Part shown: one piece after another, positions 26,296 through 34,830 of the stretch
Layout of the letters: each line of letters begins with the position of its first letter
Numbering within the stretch: position 1 is the stretch's first letter
Assembly (NCBI GenBank): GCA_965216535.1
Contig: OZ244175.1
Location: forward strand, 5,766,001-5,830,000
DNA: 64,000 nt
From: Hoeflea_A sp965216535
GTDB taxonomy: Bacteria; Pseudomonadota; Alphaproteobacteria; Rhizobiales; Rhizobiaceae
Direction: 5' to 3'
Program-made: the position numbers and the translations under genes
The notes under the pieces: generated by a model
What the model saw: only the letters and a program-made list of their open reading frames with translations
Databases searched by the model: none
Told to the model about the DNA's origin: nothing

Positions 26296-26631
26296 ATGAA
26301 ATCCAGCGACCTTGGCGCCATGGACGCCATGCCATTCCTGTTCTGGGCCAAGAACGAACAGGGTGTCTACATCTTCGGCAACGCAACGATCAACGAGTTT
26401 GGCGGTGGCAATGTTGTCGGCAAGACGGATTACGAACTCCCATGGGCCGACACCGCCGATGCTCTCGTCGAGCACGACAACACCGTGTTGGACGGCGGCA
26501 AGCCCAGCTTCACTCACGAGCTGGTGCACAAGTCCGCCAAGGGTGAAGTGACCCTGAATGTGTGCAAGTTTCCAGGCGAACTCGACGGCGTGCGCTGCAC
26601 GTTCGGCGTTTCATTCGTCATTGAAGATTGA
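26296..26631 (+). CDS. Stand-alone PAS domain protein
   Basis: 111 residues forming one PAS fold with no output domain. It starts with a helix and FLFWAKNEQGVYIFGNATINE, then the typical GKTDYELPWADTADALVEHD and a C-terminal strand GVSFVIED. It probably senses a ligand or redox state, or acts as a partner module. It lies 33 nt upstream of the kinase gene on the same strand and may be the first gene of that operon. TGGAG lies 8 nt before the ATG. Confidence 0.75.
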   Translation: MKSSDLGAMDAMPFLFWAKNEQGVYIFGNATINEFGGGNVVGKTDYELPWADTADALVEHDNTVLDGGKPSFTHELVHKSAKGEVTLNVCKFPGELDGVRCTFGVSFVIED

Positions 26632-26664
26632 CTCCGACAGAAGCCGGAGTCTGCAGAGCCAGCC

Positions 26665-27105
26665 ATGGAATTGATCATCTTTTGCGGGCTGCAGGGCGCC
26701 GGCAAATCATCCTTCTACCTTAAGCACTTCGCCGATACGCATCTGCGGGTCAATCTTGACATGTTGCGCACCCGCCGCAGAGAACAAGCCATAACTGACG
26801 CCTGCTTTTCAGTCGGGCAGCGGCTGGTTATCGACAACACCAATATCAGCAAAGAGGAACGGCAACGCTATCTGATACCCGGTGTTGAGGCCCACTTCAG
26901 GCCGATTGCATATTTTTTCGACGTCCCTTTCGATACCTGCGTCCAACGCAATGGCAAACGCTCGGGTCGGGCGCGGATCAAGGAAGCCGGATTGGGTGCG
27001 ATGCGGGCAAAGCTGGAACCACCGTCCTACGACGAGGGGTTTGCCGAGATTTTTTTCGTTGGTGAAGATGGGATTGCCAAAGCCATTTCAAAGGACAACC
27101 CGTGA
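26665..27105 (+). CDS. P-loop kinase of the polynucleotide-kinase/zeta-toxin type (AAA_33)
   Basis: 146 residues. Walker A GLQGAGKSS at the N-terminus is followed by the substrate-side Asp in VNLDMLRTR, the DNTN motif and a lid segment RNGKRSGRARIKEAG. This is the layout of the 5'-polynucleotide kinase domain of Pnkp and T4 Pnk. Its 3' end overlaps the Thg1-like gene by 4 nt (GTGA), so the two act together. I infer RNA 5'-end phosphorylation. No phosphatase domain is visible. Confidence 0.82.
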   Translation: MELIIFCGLQGAGKSSFYLKHFADTHLRVNLDMLRTRRREQAITDACFSVGQRLVIDNTNISKEERQRYLIPGVEAHFRPIAYFFDVPFDTCVQRNGKRSGRARIKEAGLGAMRAKLEPPSYDEGFAEIFFVGEDGIAKAISKDNP

Positions 27106-27860
27106 AATTCGATGATTTCGATCGCATGATGCGACAACACGAACTGGATTTCGACCAGTTCGTACCCGAGAACGCTCACTTGGTCGCCCGTTTGGACGGA
27201 CGCGGCTTCACCAAACTTACTAAGGAAACGCTGGATTTCGAACGCCCTTTCGACGGCCGCTTCAACGACAGCATGCGCGCGACCTGCGAACATCTGATGG
27301 GCTCCGGTTTTCCGACGGTTCTCTGCTATACGCAAAGCGACGAGATCTCTTTACTGCTCGACCGCAACACTCTGCCATTTGGCGGCAAGGTTCGAAAATT
27401 CATTTCCGTTCTGGCAGGCGAAGCCAGCGCCGCGTTTTCGTTGAGCGTCGGGACCGCGGTGTGTTTTGATTGCAGGCTTTGTCCCCTGCCTGAGACAGGC
27501 GATGTGGTCGACTATTTTCGCTGGCGGGTGGAAGACGCGCGCCGAAATGCGTTGAACGCCTATTGTTACTGGGGACTTCGGTCCGACGGGTTGAGCGGCA
27601 AAGACGCGGACAGCAGGCTCTCGGGACTATCCGTTCGATCCAAGCAACAATTCCTGGAAGATCGCGGCGTCGCGCTAGACGGACTTCCCGACTGGCAAAT
27701 GCTGGGTCTGTTTTCCCACTGGCAAACCGAACTCCATAGCGGATTTGACCCGGTTTCCGGCGCTACCACCTCGGTCGAACGAACCCGCCTGCACTGGCTT
27801 GAGCAGACACCATCTGGCAACCAGATCGGCACTTTGGTTAAATCCGTCATTCCCGATTGA
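27102..27860 (+). CDS. Thg1-like protein (tRNA(His) guanylyltransferase family, 3'-5' polymerase)
   Basis: 252 residues. The catalytic carboxylates are in LVARLDGRGFTKLTK (Asp32) and YTQSDEISLL (Asp80, Glu81). Thg1-like proteins add nucleotides to RNA 5' ends in the 3'-5' direction and repair truncated tRNAs. The eukaryote-type HINNLYN motif is not conserved (the matching region reads RNALNAYCY), which places it with bacterial TLPs. GTG start, coupled to the kinase, which could generate the 5'-phosphate end. Confidence 0.88.
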   Translation: MKFDDFDRMMRQHELDFDQFVPENAHLVARLDGRGFTKLTKETLDFERPFDGRFNDSMRATCEHLMGSGFPTVLCYTQSDEISLLLDRNTLPFGGKVRKFISVLAGEASAAFSLSVGTAVCFDCRLCPLPETGDVVDYFRWRVEDARRNALNAYCYWGLRSDGLSGKDADSRLSGLSVRSKQQFLEDRGVALDGLPDWQMLGLFSHWQTELHSGFDPVSGATTSVERTRLHWLEQTPSGNQIGTLVKSVIPD

Positions 27861-27939
27861 ATCAAGCGTACGTGTGCCGCCGCAAGAGCCCAAAAGCTCA
27901 GCTCGCATTCCTGACAACCACGGTTGTTGCGGCCAATTA

Positions 27940-28335
27940 CTAGCCGCCCGAGGCATCCGCGCCGTAGGTGACGGAATCTCCGAAGGTGAAGAAGTTTTCC
28001 CAGCGGACGCCGTCTGGATCTTCCACCCAGGTCTTGTCGCTGACGGCGTAGCAGCAGGTGGTCGCCTGCTGGTCGAATGTGGTCTGATCGGCTGCCTTGA
28101 GGCGGGCTGAGATGGCGTCGAGGCCGTCGGTATCGGTGGTCTGGATGCCCAAATGGTCGACGCCGGTTGCCCTCCCCGGCCGAGTGGAAATGGCAAAGTT
28201 CACGGCGGGATCGTCAAGCATCCACTTGGCGTAGTCGGTTTTGCGGACACCGGGTTGAGCATCGAACAGCGTTGAATAGAAGCGGATCGACCGGTCCAGG
28301 TCGGCGACGGATACGTGAATGTGCAGGCGTTTCAT
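27940..28335 (-). CDS. arsI: ArsI/CadI family VOC metalloenzyme, probable C-As lyase
   Basis: 131-residue dioxygenase of the vicinal-oxygen-chelate fold. Likely metal ligands are a histidine in the first strand (His7), His61 in GVDHLGIQ and Glu113 in RWENFF. The vicinal cysteine pair Cys94-Cys95 in TTCCYAVSDKTWVEDPDG is the arsenic-binding signature of ArsI. ArsI cleaves the C-As bond of trivalent organoarsenicals. The start overlaps the arsR-like stop by 4 nt. Confidence 0.88.
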   Translation of the reverse strand: MKRLHIHVSVADLDRSIRFYSTLFDAQPGVRKTDYAKWMLDDPAVNFAISTRPGRATGVDHLGIQTTDTDGLDAISARLKAADQTTFDQQATTCCYAVSDKTWVEDPDGVRWENFFTFGDSVTYGADASGG

Positions 28336-28694
28336 AGCAAGCGTCCCTGTCTTTCATCAGCCTGGGCGGCCCGCTGTGCCATCTCGGATAGCGGCGCCAG
28401 AATTTCCGGACGCTCCTGGCAGCAATCCTTGAGCAGGAAGGCCATGAGGCCGCGGATGGTTGCGTAGTCGGCCGAGTAGACCACGGAGCGGCCGTTGCGG
28501 CGGCTCTCAATCAGGCCGGCATTGGCCAGTTGCGCCAATTGTGCCGATGCCGTGGTGAAATTGACGCCGGTCGCACGCGCCACCTCGCCGGCCGCCATGC
28601 CTCTGGGGCCGGCGCGCACAAGCCGGCGAAACAGATTCAGGCGCCCTTCATGCGCGAGCGCGCCCAACCCCTGGAGAGCTTGTTTTGTTTTCAT
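28332..28694 (-). CDS. arsR: ArsR-family metalloregulator
   Basis: 120 residues, a winged-helix repressor of the ArsR/SmtB type. The recognition helix lies in GVNFTTASAQLAQLANAGLIE. A vicinal cysteine pair in FLLKDCCQERP near residue 85 is a likely As(III) or organoarsenical sensor site. It overlaps arsI by 4 nt, so the pair is autoregulated. Repeats at 28700-28721 lie just upstream. An upstream ATG at 28709 is an alternative start. Confidence 0.88.
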   Translation of the reverse strand: MKTKQALQGLGALAHEGRLNLFRRLVRAGPRGMAAGEVARATGVNFTTASAQLAQLANAGLIESRRNGRSVVYSADYATIRGLMAFLLKDCCQERPEILAPLSEMAQRAAQADERQGRLL

Positions 28695-28699
28695 ATTCC

Positions 28700-28721
28700 A
28701 TGGATACATGGATTAATGGAT
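28700..28721. promoter_or_regulatory. Triple ATGGAT repeat, possible ArsR operator
   Basis: Three exact copies of ATGGAT occur on the plus strand at 28700, 28708 and 28716, with an 8-nt period. They lie within 27 nt upstream of the arsR start and could overlap its promoter or leader. ArsR binding is inferred from position. Confidence 0.45.
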
Positions 28722-28797
28722 TTATGCAACATTGAAATTTGGCGATTGAGACGCGGCGTCATCAACCCTTATATCGGTGCCAAGTGTATGAGTTTGC

Positions 28798-29712
28798 TTA
28801 GTCTTTTGTAGCTGCGGGCGGCGGTGTTACCTGACGTCGAGCCGCTACAGCTTCGCGGTGCGAAATGAAGGTGATCGCCGCCACGACGATGCCGCCTCCG
28901 ATCAGAACGAAAGGATCCATCGGCTCGCCGAAAACCATGATACCCAGGGCAGTGGCCCATATCAGCTGGAGAAAACTGATGGGCTGCGTGACGGTCAGCG
29001 GTGCGGCACGGATGGCGCGTGTCATCGTATAGTGGCCGGTCGTCGCCACAACCGCGGTGACCGCAAGCCAGAAAACTTCAGACAGTGTTGGTGTCACCCA
29101 GTTAATGAGGGCACCGGGCAGCAGCGTCAGCGTGCAGAAGATCGACAGCATGATGACGATCATCACCGGGTCTTCGTCTTCGGTCAGACGTTTGGCGAAC
29201 AGGAACGAGGCAGCGAACAGCGGTGCGGCGATGAGCTGGGCAATCTGCCCGCTGGAAATCTCATGGAAGCCCGGCCTCAAGATCAGCATCGTGCCCAGAA
29301 AGCCGACGCCGACTGCCGCGATCCTGCGAAAGTGAAGACGTTCGCGAAAGAAAAACGCAGCACCAATGGTCACGAAGATCGGCGCCGTGTAGCCGAGCGC
29401 CGTCACTTCAGCGATAGGAATTCGAGCCATGGCGTAGAACCACAGAATGACTGCAATTCCGTGAACCACACCACGCGCGGTGTAGAGCTTCAGCAATCCC
29501 AAGGATGGTGGACTCCGGAAGATCGGTCCCATGAACGGCAAGAACAAGAGCAAGCCTATTGCGTAGCGGATGAAGGCTGCCTCTGCCGCCGGAATGTCGG
29601 TCCCGATATAGCGAACGATCCCGGTCACGCCGACAAAACAGAAGGTGGTCAACACCATCCAGCCAATGCCGGCCAGTGCCGTTTCAGGTCTCTGTTTTTC
29701 TGCAATACTCAT
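28798..29712 (-). CDS. EamA/DMT family transporter
   Basis: 304 residues, ten hydrophobic segments in two EamA repeats, of the RhaT/RarD-like superfamily. Substrate unknown. The ATG at 29712 yields MSIAEKQRPETALAGIGW and the usual length; a start at 29817 would add 35 residues rich in Arg and Pro that do not resemble a membrane protein. It lies 88 nt downstream of arsR on the same strand; a link to arsenic is not evident. Confidence 0.88.
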   Translation of the reverse strand: MSIAEKQRPETALAGIGWMVLTTFCFVGVTGIVRYIGTDIPAAEAAFIRYAIGLLLFLPFMGPIFRSPPSLGLLKLYTARGVVHGIAVILWFYAMARIPIAEVTALGYTAPIFVTIGAAFFFRERLHFRRIAAVGVGFLGTMLILRPGFHEISSGQIAQLIAAPLFAASFLFAKRLTEDEDPVMIVIMLSIFCTLTLLPGALINWVTPTLSEVFWLAVTAVVATTGHYTMTRAIRAAPLTVTQPISFLQLIWATALGIMVFGEPMDPFVLIGGGIVVAAITFISHREAVAARRQVTPPPAATKD

Positions 29713-30059
29713 CGTTCGACCATCTGGCCGGGGCCATCCTGAGGCTTGTCGGTTTCTGTGTTGGGCCGCTCCTGAAGGAGCAGGTCGGCGGCTAAGAGAA
29801 CCGGTCAAGGGTGTCATATCGTTTGCTTTCGAACAAGAGCGGTTGCAACCGACTTCTCGGGTTGCAGGTCAGCTCGCGCATCAAGCGACGGCTGAGAAAT
29901 GTACGTTTCAGTGAGCCAATAGGCGGCCAAGGCTGCGAAACTCGCGTGGGGCAAACGGAGTTGATTGCCGCGGCTCTGCCGAACACCTTTTGAGAGAAAG
30001 CCTCGAAAAATTCATTGCAATTGAGTGGCGCTTGCTCCATCGTCGCCGCCGATGGTTCC
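29713..30059. other. Gene-free spacer upstream of the riboswitch
   Basis: No convincing gene is visible in this stretch. It holds a 12-bp palindrome (CGGTTGCAACCG at 29840-29851) and a short hairpin (GCTCC-TGAA-GGAGC at 29768-29781). It should contain the promoter of the cobalamin-controlled operon to its right, but no clear -35/-10 pair stands out. Confidence 0.5.
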
Positions 30060-30250
30060 GCTGAATCGAACCGAGACGGCGGATGAAAAGGGAACACGGT
30101 GAGGCGTACCCAACAGGGACCGAAACCGTGGCTGCCCCCGCAACTGTAAGCGGTGAGCACGCGCCCACGAGAGCCACTGATCCTCTGTGATCGGGAAGGC
30201 CGGCGCTGTGTGACGAACCGTAAGCCAGGAGACCTGCCATCGCTTGAACT
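30060..30250 (+). promoter_or_regulatory. Cobalamin (adenosylcobalamin) riboswitch
   Basis: Core elements occur in order: a GGGAACACGGTG segment, the B12 box-like CTGCCCCCGCAACTGTAAGC, and the 3' conserved GCCAGGAGACCTGCC. Together these are diagnostic of cobalamin riboswitches. Boundaries are approximate. It lies 108 nt upstream of the ABC operon at 30358-33150 and should shut that operon down when cobalamin is abundant. Confidence 0.92.
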
Positions 30251-30336
30251 CAACAAACGGGACGGGGTGTTTCCGATGGGCGCGATGGCAATTGACTTTC
30301 AAAAGACCGTAACCGGTCCTGCTTTTCGTTGTTCTT

Positions 30337-30359
30337 ATCTGCCCCGCTTCAGGGCAGAT
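30337..30359 (+). promoter_or_regulatory. Start-codon-sequestering hairpin (riboswitch expression platform)
   Basis: ATCTGCCC at 30337-30344 pairs perfectly with GGGCAGAT at 30352-30359 across a 7-base loop. The 3' arm contains the AGGG-type ribosome binding site and the first two bases of the ATG at 30358. This is the expected design of a translation-off platform for the cobalamin riboswitch. Confidence 0.7.
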
Positions 30360-31176
30360 GGCAGAATCCATTGACGCAACATCACAACCGACCGCACTCG
30401 ATGCGGAAGGACTGATCTATCAAGCCGGACCTCGGCACCTGTTGGTCGACGGGGTCAGTCTGTCCGTTGGCTCGGGAGACGTCGTTGCAATTGCCGGACC
30501 GAACGGGGCCGGTAAGTCGACGCTGCTGCGCATATTGGCCGGCCTGCTTGCACCGTCAGCAGGAACCGTCCGGCTGTTCGGACGCGCCATAGACACCTAC
30601 CCCGCGGCGGAGCGTTCCCGGCGTGTCGCGATCGTCGGACAACGGGATGAACCGGATCCACGTCTTACAGTCGGCGACTATGTGGCACTTGGCAGAATCC
30701 CGCACAACACCACCGCAACGAATGATGTTCACCGGCGAGTGATCGCCGAAGCAATTGAATCCGTCGGGCTGACAGGCAAGGAGAGCGCACGCCTTGGCCT
30801 TTTGTCCGGGGGCGAACTTCAACGGGCGGCAATCGCCAGGGCGCTATGCCAGCAACCGGATATCCTGTTTCTGGATGAGCCCACCAACCATCTCGACCCG
30901 GCAGCCAAAGGCGCGCTCCTCTCCGTTGTCGCAGCCCACCAGATCACCACGGTTTGCGTGCTGCACGATCTGGCACTCATTCCAAAGATTGCGAGCCATA
31001 CCCTGCTGATGCACGAAGCGCATGTTGTGGCTTACGGCGCGACCCGTGAAGTCCTGACACCAAAGCGCGTGCTTGAGGTTTTCGGTGTCGAGTTTCTGCA
31101 TTTGCCGCATCCGGATGAAGACCGATTCCTGAGCGTGCTGGACATCCCTGTTTCGCACCCGATCCATCCAAACTGA
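30358..31176 (+). CDS. ABC transporter ATP-binding protein, cobalamin/iron-siderophore type (BtuD/FecE-like)
   Basis: 272 residues. Walker A GPNGAGKST is at 47-55, signature LSGGELQRAAIARAL starts at 149 and Walker B ILFLDEP at 169-175, followed by the switch His in VLHDLAL. The FecE/BtuD-like sequence and riboswitch point to cobalamin or a cobalamin precursor as substrate. First gene of a three-gene operon in the order ATPase, binding protein, permease. Start codon is inside the sequestering hairpin. Confidence 0.92.
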   Translation: MAESIDATSQPTALDAEGLIYQAGPRHLLVDGVSLSVGSGDVVAIAGPNGAGKSTLLRILAGLLAPSAGTVRLFGRAIDTYPAAERSRRVAIVGQRDEPDPRLTVGDYVALGRIPHNTTATNDVHRRVIAEAIESVGLTGKESARLGLLSGGELQRAAIARALCQQPDILFLDEPTNHLDPAAKGALLSVVAAHQITTVCVLHDLALIPKIASHTLLMHEAHVVAYGATREVLTPKRVLEVFGVEFLHLPHPDEDRFLSVLDIPVSHPIHPN

Positions 31177-31187
31177 AGGAGCCTCTC

Positions 31188-32135
31188 GTGAAAAAACACA
31201 TCCCTCTTTTGATGTTGCTGACACTAAGTCTGCCTGCTCACGCCTTTCCCGTTTCGGTCGACAATTGCGGTGAGACCCTGACCTTCGACAAAAGTCCCGA
31301 GAGCCTCGTTGTCCACGACATCAACATGTCGGAAATGGCTTTCGCCCTCGGGCTGCAGGACAAGATGGTCGGCGTGACCGGAATTTCCGGCTGGTACAAG
31401 ACCAGCCCTGAATTCGACAAGGAGCGCGGGTCGATCCCGGAGCTGGCTCCGAAATATCCGACGGTCGAAAACCTGATCGCTGCTGATCCCGACCTGTTTT
31501 TCGCTGGTTGGTACTATGGCATGAAGCCAGGTGGTGACGTGACGCCGGATACGCTGGAACCCCATGGCATTAAAACCATGATTCTTTCCGAAAGCTGCAT
31601 CCACCTGGACAAAGACCAGCAGCCGGCCTCCATGGATCTCCTTTACAGCGACATTCTGCGGCTCGGCACGGTTTTCGGGAAAACTGCCGAGGCTGAAAAA
31701 CTGGTCGAGGGCTGGAAGGCCGAGTTGGCTGACATCAAGGCAAACGTCAACAACGAGGGCAAAACCCGCGTCTTCCTGTTCGACTCCGGTGAGGACAAGC
31801 CTTTCACCGCCGGCAAATATGCCATCATCAACGCCATGATCGAAGCCGCCGGCGGAACCAACGTCACCGGTGATATGGAAACGAGCTGGGGCCGTACGTC
31901 CTGGGAGGCTGTCGCGGCCGCGGATCCGCAATTCCTGATCCTGCTCGACTATCAGAACGGCACCGGTGCACAAGGCCTGCTCGACTGGCTCAAGAAGCAT
32001 CCGATCATGAAGGAAACCTCTGCGGTAAAGGCCGAACGCTTTGTGCCGCTGCGCTACGAGGAGCTGACGCCCGGACCTGCGAACATCAAGGCCATTGCCA
32101 AAATCGCCAAGGCGATGAACCCGGAGGCGTTTTGA
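31188..32135 (+). CDS. ABC transporter substrate-binding protein, BtuF/FecB-like
   Basis: 315 residues. Signal peptide HIPLLMLLTLSLPAHA ends near residue 19. The mature protein has the two-lobed helical-backbone binding fold of metal-chelate and cobalamin receptors. Typical blocks are VDNCGETLTFDKSPESLVVHD and PTVENLIAADPDLFFAGWYYGM. GTG start with AAGGAG 6 nt upstream. The ligand is inferred to be cobalamin from the riboswitch. Confidence 0.9.
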   Translation: MKKHIPLLMLLTLSLPAHAFPVSVDNCGETLTFDKSPESLVVHDINMSEMAFALGLQDKMVGVTGISGWYKTSPEFDKERGSIPELAPKYPTVENLIAADPDLFFAGWYYGMKPGGDVTPDTLEPHGIKTMILSESCIHLDKDQQPASMDLLYSDILRLGTVFGKTAEAEKLVEGWKAELADIKANVNNEGKTRVFLFDSGEDKPFTAGKYAIINAMIEAAGGTNVTGDMETSWGRTSWEAVAAADPQFLILLDYQNGTGAQGLLDWLKKHPIMKETSAVKAERFVPLRYEELTPGPANIKAIAKIAKAMNPEAF

Positions 32136-32139
32136 CGTC

Positions 32140-33150
32140 GTGATACGACTGCCGGCAACGATTCTCGGAGGGGCGGTCTGCCTGATCGCCCTTTCCTTGC
32201 TGTCGATCGGTCTTGGCTCGACGCCGATTGCACCGGCCGAGGTGTGGTCGGCTTTCGTCAAGGCTTCCGGCTTGTCGGGCTACAATGCGTTCACGCCGAT
32301 CGATCGGATCATTGTCGATCTGCGCGCTCCCCGTGCCCTGCTTGCCATTCTCGTCGGAGCCGGGCTTGGCATGGTCGGGTGCCTGCTGCAGACGGTCACC
32401 CGCAACGATCTTGCCGACCCTTTCCTGTTCGGGCTGTCATCCGGCGCGGCCGCCGGCGCGGTGCTTGTCATCACCGTCACCGGTGACCGGCTCGGCGTGT
32501 GGACGCTGCCGCTCGCAGCGTTCTGCGGCGGCATGCTGGCTGCCCTGATCGTGCTTGCCCTTGTCCGTCGCATGGGCTTCCGTGGGCCGGAAAAATTGAT
32601 CCTCGCCGGTCTCGCCGTCTCGTTCCTGTTTACGGCAATCACCAACTACATGGTCTTTGCCGGCGATCAGCGTGCGGCGCATTCGGTCCTGTTCTGGACA
32701 CTCGGGGGCCTTGGATTGGCCCAATGGAACTCTTTGCCGCTGATCGTATCAGGGTTTGCCGCGCTGGTTCTCTTCGCCGTGTTCCGTCATCGCCAGCTGG
32801 ATGCGCTTCTCGGCGGAGAATTGACAGCGGAAAGTCTTGGTGTGCGGGTCAATCGGTTCCGGCTTCAGGTTTTCCTGGTTTGCGCCTTTTCGACTGCAAT
32901 CTTCGTGTCGATCACCGGTGTTATCGGCTTTGTGGGCTTGATGGTGCCGCACGTGGCGCGGGCTTTCGTCGGCCCATTGCACGGCCCGGCACTCTGCTTG
33001 TCGGCACTCTTCGGGTCGATCCTGCTGTTATCTTCAGATCTGGTTGCCCGAACCCTGCTCGCTCCGCAGGAGTTGCCAATCGGGATTGTGACCACTTCAA
33101 TCGGCGCGAGTTTCGTGTTTGTCCTGTTGATGCAGCGTCGGCTGATCTGA
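32140..33150 (+). CDS. ABC transporter permease, BtuC/FecCD family
   Basis: 336 residues, about ten transmembrane helices. FecCD hallmarks are RIIVDLRAPRALLAILVGAGLGMVG near the N-terminus, DPFLFGLSSGAAAG, and the C-terminal GLMVPHVARAFVGP with the coupling helix. It starts with GTG 2 nt after the binding-protein stop and completes the importer. No TonB receptor gene is close by, so an outer-membrane receptor must be encoded elsewhere. Confidence 0.92.
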   Translation: MIRLPATILGGAVCLIALSLLSIGLGSTPIAPAEVWSAFVKASGLSGYNAFTPIDRIIVDLRAPRALLAILVGAGLGMVGCLLQTVTRNDLADPFLFGLSSGAAAGAVLVITVTGDRLGVWTLPLAAFCGGMLAALIVLALVRRMGFRGPEKLILAGLAVSFLFTAITNYMVFAGDQRAAHSVLFWTLGGLGLAQWNSLPLIVSGFAALVLFAVFRHRQLDALLGGELTAESLGVRVNRFRLQVFLVCAFSTAIFVSITGVIGFVGLMVPHVARAFVGPLHGPALCLSALFGSILLLSSDLVARTLLAPQELPIGIVTTSIGASFVFVLLMQRRLI

Positions 33151-33259
33151 TTTCACACGCCGACCGGACGACGACACAGTAACCGCAATTGCATTGACAC
33201 CTGCTCACCGTGTTGCGCTAGGTTGCGGCTTGAATGCAGTCGAACAGGAGACTTGGACA

Positions 33260-33637
33260 ATGAAATCGGCGAAGGACTTTCTTGAAGAGGCTCATGCTGT
33301 GGTGCCGCGTATATCCGCGGAAGAAGCGATCGACATCCACAAGGCCGGAGGCGGCGTTTTCGTTGATGTACGCGACAGCGGATCAATTGCGGAGAGCGGG
33401 ACCATTGCGGGTGCCGAGCGGATCACCCGGGGGATGATCGAATTTGCCGCGGATCCCGCGATCGAGGCGTTCTACAACCCAAAACTGACAAAGGATGCCA
33501 CGATCTATCTGGTTTGCGGTGCTGGCGGCCAGGCCGCACTGACGGGCAAAACCCTCAAGGATATGGGCTACCAGAACGTTACGAATATCGGCGGCTTCGG
33601 CGATTGGAAAAAGGCCGGCGGCCCCGTAGAGGACTGA
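33260..33637 (+). CDS. Rhodanese-domain sulfurtransferase
   Basis: 125 residues, one rhodanese domain. The active-site loop is VCGAGGQAAL with Cys86; the usual CH2 signatures VFVDVRD and GFGDWKKAGGPV are in place. It probably transfers sulfane sulfur; acceptor unknown. The ATG at 33260 follows AGGAGACTTGGACA; a start at 33194 would add 22 residues of leader. It follows the permease by 109 nt. Confidence 0.88.
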   Translation: MKSAKDFLEEAHAVVPRISAEEAIDIHKAGGGVFVDVRDSGSIAESGTIAGAERITRGMIEFAADPAIEAFYNPKLTKDATIYLVCGAGGQAALTGKTLKDMGYQNVTNIGGFGDWKKAGGPVED

Positions 33638-33655
33638 TTACAATCGTCGACCGGA

Positions 33656-34819
33656 CTAGCCGGACAGGTGATGTTCGATCCGAAAGCTTTGCGGGATGCC
33701 TTCCGTGCTGCCCTCCATCGCAAGATCGAGGGCGCATCGGGCCATTTCGTGCGCGATCCCGAAGGTGATCTTGAAGCCGCCCGTGGCAACATGAAGATTG
33801 CCGTAGCCAGGCACCGCACCAATCATCGGATCGCGTTTGATGGCTTTCGGTCGCACGCCCGCCCAACGTTCGATGACCGGTGCTCCGGTAAGTGTCGGGC
33901 AGAGGGCTTTGGCTTTGGCGACAACCGCCTCCAATTGCTCATCGGTTTTCGTGCCACTCTCGAATGATAATTCGCTGGTACTGCCGACAGCGACACGCCC
34001 ATCTTCATGCGGAACCACATAGGTTCCGTCATGGAACACCAGCGGCCACTCGGGATTGATGTCGGCCTGAAACAGGGCCGCCTGCCCTTTCACGCCGCGG
34101 CCAAAATCCATTGAAGGTCGTCCAGTCAGGTGCTCAAGCAGCGCGAAACTGGCGTATCCCGCCGTCAAGACGACTGATCCGGCCTTGATCGTCCGCCCTG
34201 CGGTGGTGGTGGCCGTGCCGCTCAACGGATCGGCGCTTTGCATCGCATCGCCTTCGATCAGGATGACCTCCTCGGCCAAGCTCTTCGCGAGCGCGGTCAG
34301 ATAGCGCCTGGGGTCGACCCGCGCCGCCAGTGTTTCGAAAGCCAGACCGTGGGGCATGGCCTCTAACGCAGGCCAATCGGCGTCCTGTGCCTGTTCGAGG
34401 CACTGCCAGGAGTACCCACCATTGGGCGTTTGCCATCGGTCCGCGGCATCCTTTGTCCGGTCGCGGGCCAATTCGACGTGGTGTGGCTTTATCAGAGGCA
34501 AGAGGCGACCGCAGCGGCGGTATCCACAGCTCAGGCCGGTTTCGGACTCTATCTCAGCGATCCTCGACTCAAGCGAAACCAGCGAATCAAACTGAAACTG
34601 CTTTTTCGGATTCCAGCGTTCCGGCATGTGCGGCATCAGCGCGCCCAGAAGCCCGCCTGATGCACCGCAACCAACGGTTTCGGCTTCCAGTATGATGGTG
34701 GAGAGCCCTGCCTTGCCCGCCAGACGCGCAACCCACAGTCCGACAACACCGCCGCCGACCACGAGTATATCGCAAGACAGTGCGCCCGTGTCCGGGTTAT
34801 AGGGACCGGAATGAGCCAT
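33656..34819 (-). CDS. FAD-dependent oxidoreductase, resembles the MnmC C-terminal (cmnm5U oxidase) half
   Basis: 387 residues. The Rossmann motif VVGGGVVGLWVARLAG is near residue 20. DAO-family features follow (GASGGLLGALMPH, ATGGFKITFGIAHEMA). In E. coli MnmC this domain removes the carboxymethyl group from cmnm5s2U34 of tRNA, and the methyltransferase domain finishes mnm5s2U. Here the matching methyltransferase gene lies head to head 11 nt away, which supports this assignment over a generic amino-acid oxidase. The start has no obvious ribosome binding site. Confidence 0.78.
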   Translation of the reverse strand: MAHSGPYNPDTGALSCDILVVGGGVVGLWVARLAGKAGLSTIILEAETVGCGASGGLLGALMPHMPERWNPKKQFQFDSLVSLESRIAEIESETGLSCGYRRCGRLLPLIKPHHVELARDRTKDAADRWQTPNGGYSWQCLEQAQDADWPALEAMPHGLAFETLAARVDPRRYLTALAKSLAEEVILIEGDAMQSADPLSGTATTTAGRTIKAGSVVLTAGYASFALLEHLTGRPSMDFGRGVKGQAALFQADINPEWPLVFHDGTYVVPHEDGRVAVGSTSELSFESGTKTDEQLEAVVAKAKALCPTLTGAPVIERWAGVRPKAIKRDPMIGAVPGYGNLHVATGGFKITFGIAHEMARCALDLAMEGSTEGIPQSFRIEHHLSG

Positions 34820-34830
34820 GGGCAGTTTGG

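Noticed and set aside
30012..30371. Small frames crossing the cobalamin riboswitch
   Set aside because: The conserved RNA elements explain the region; the frames have no protein features.
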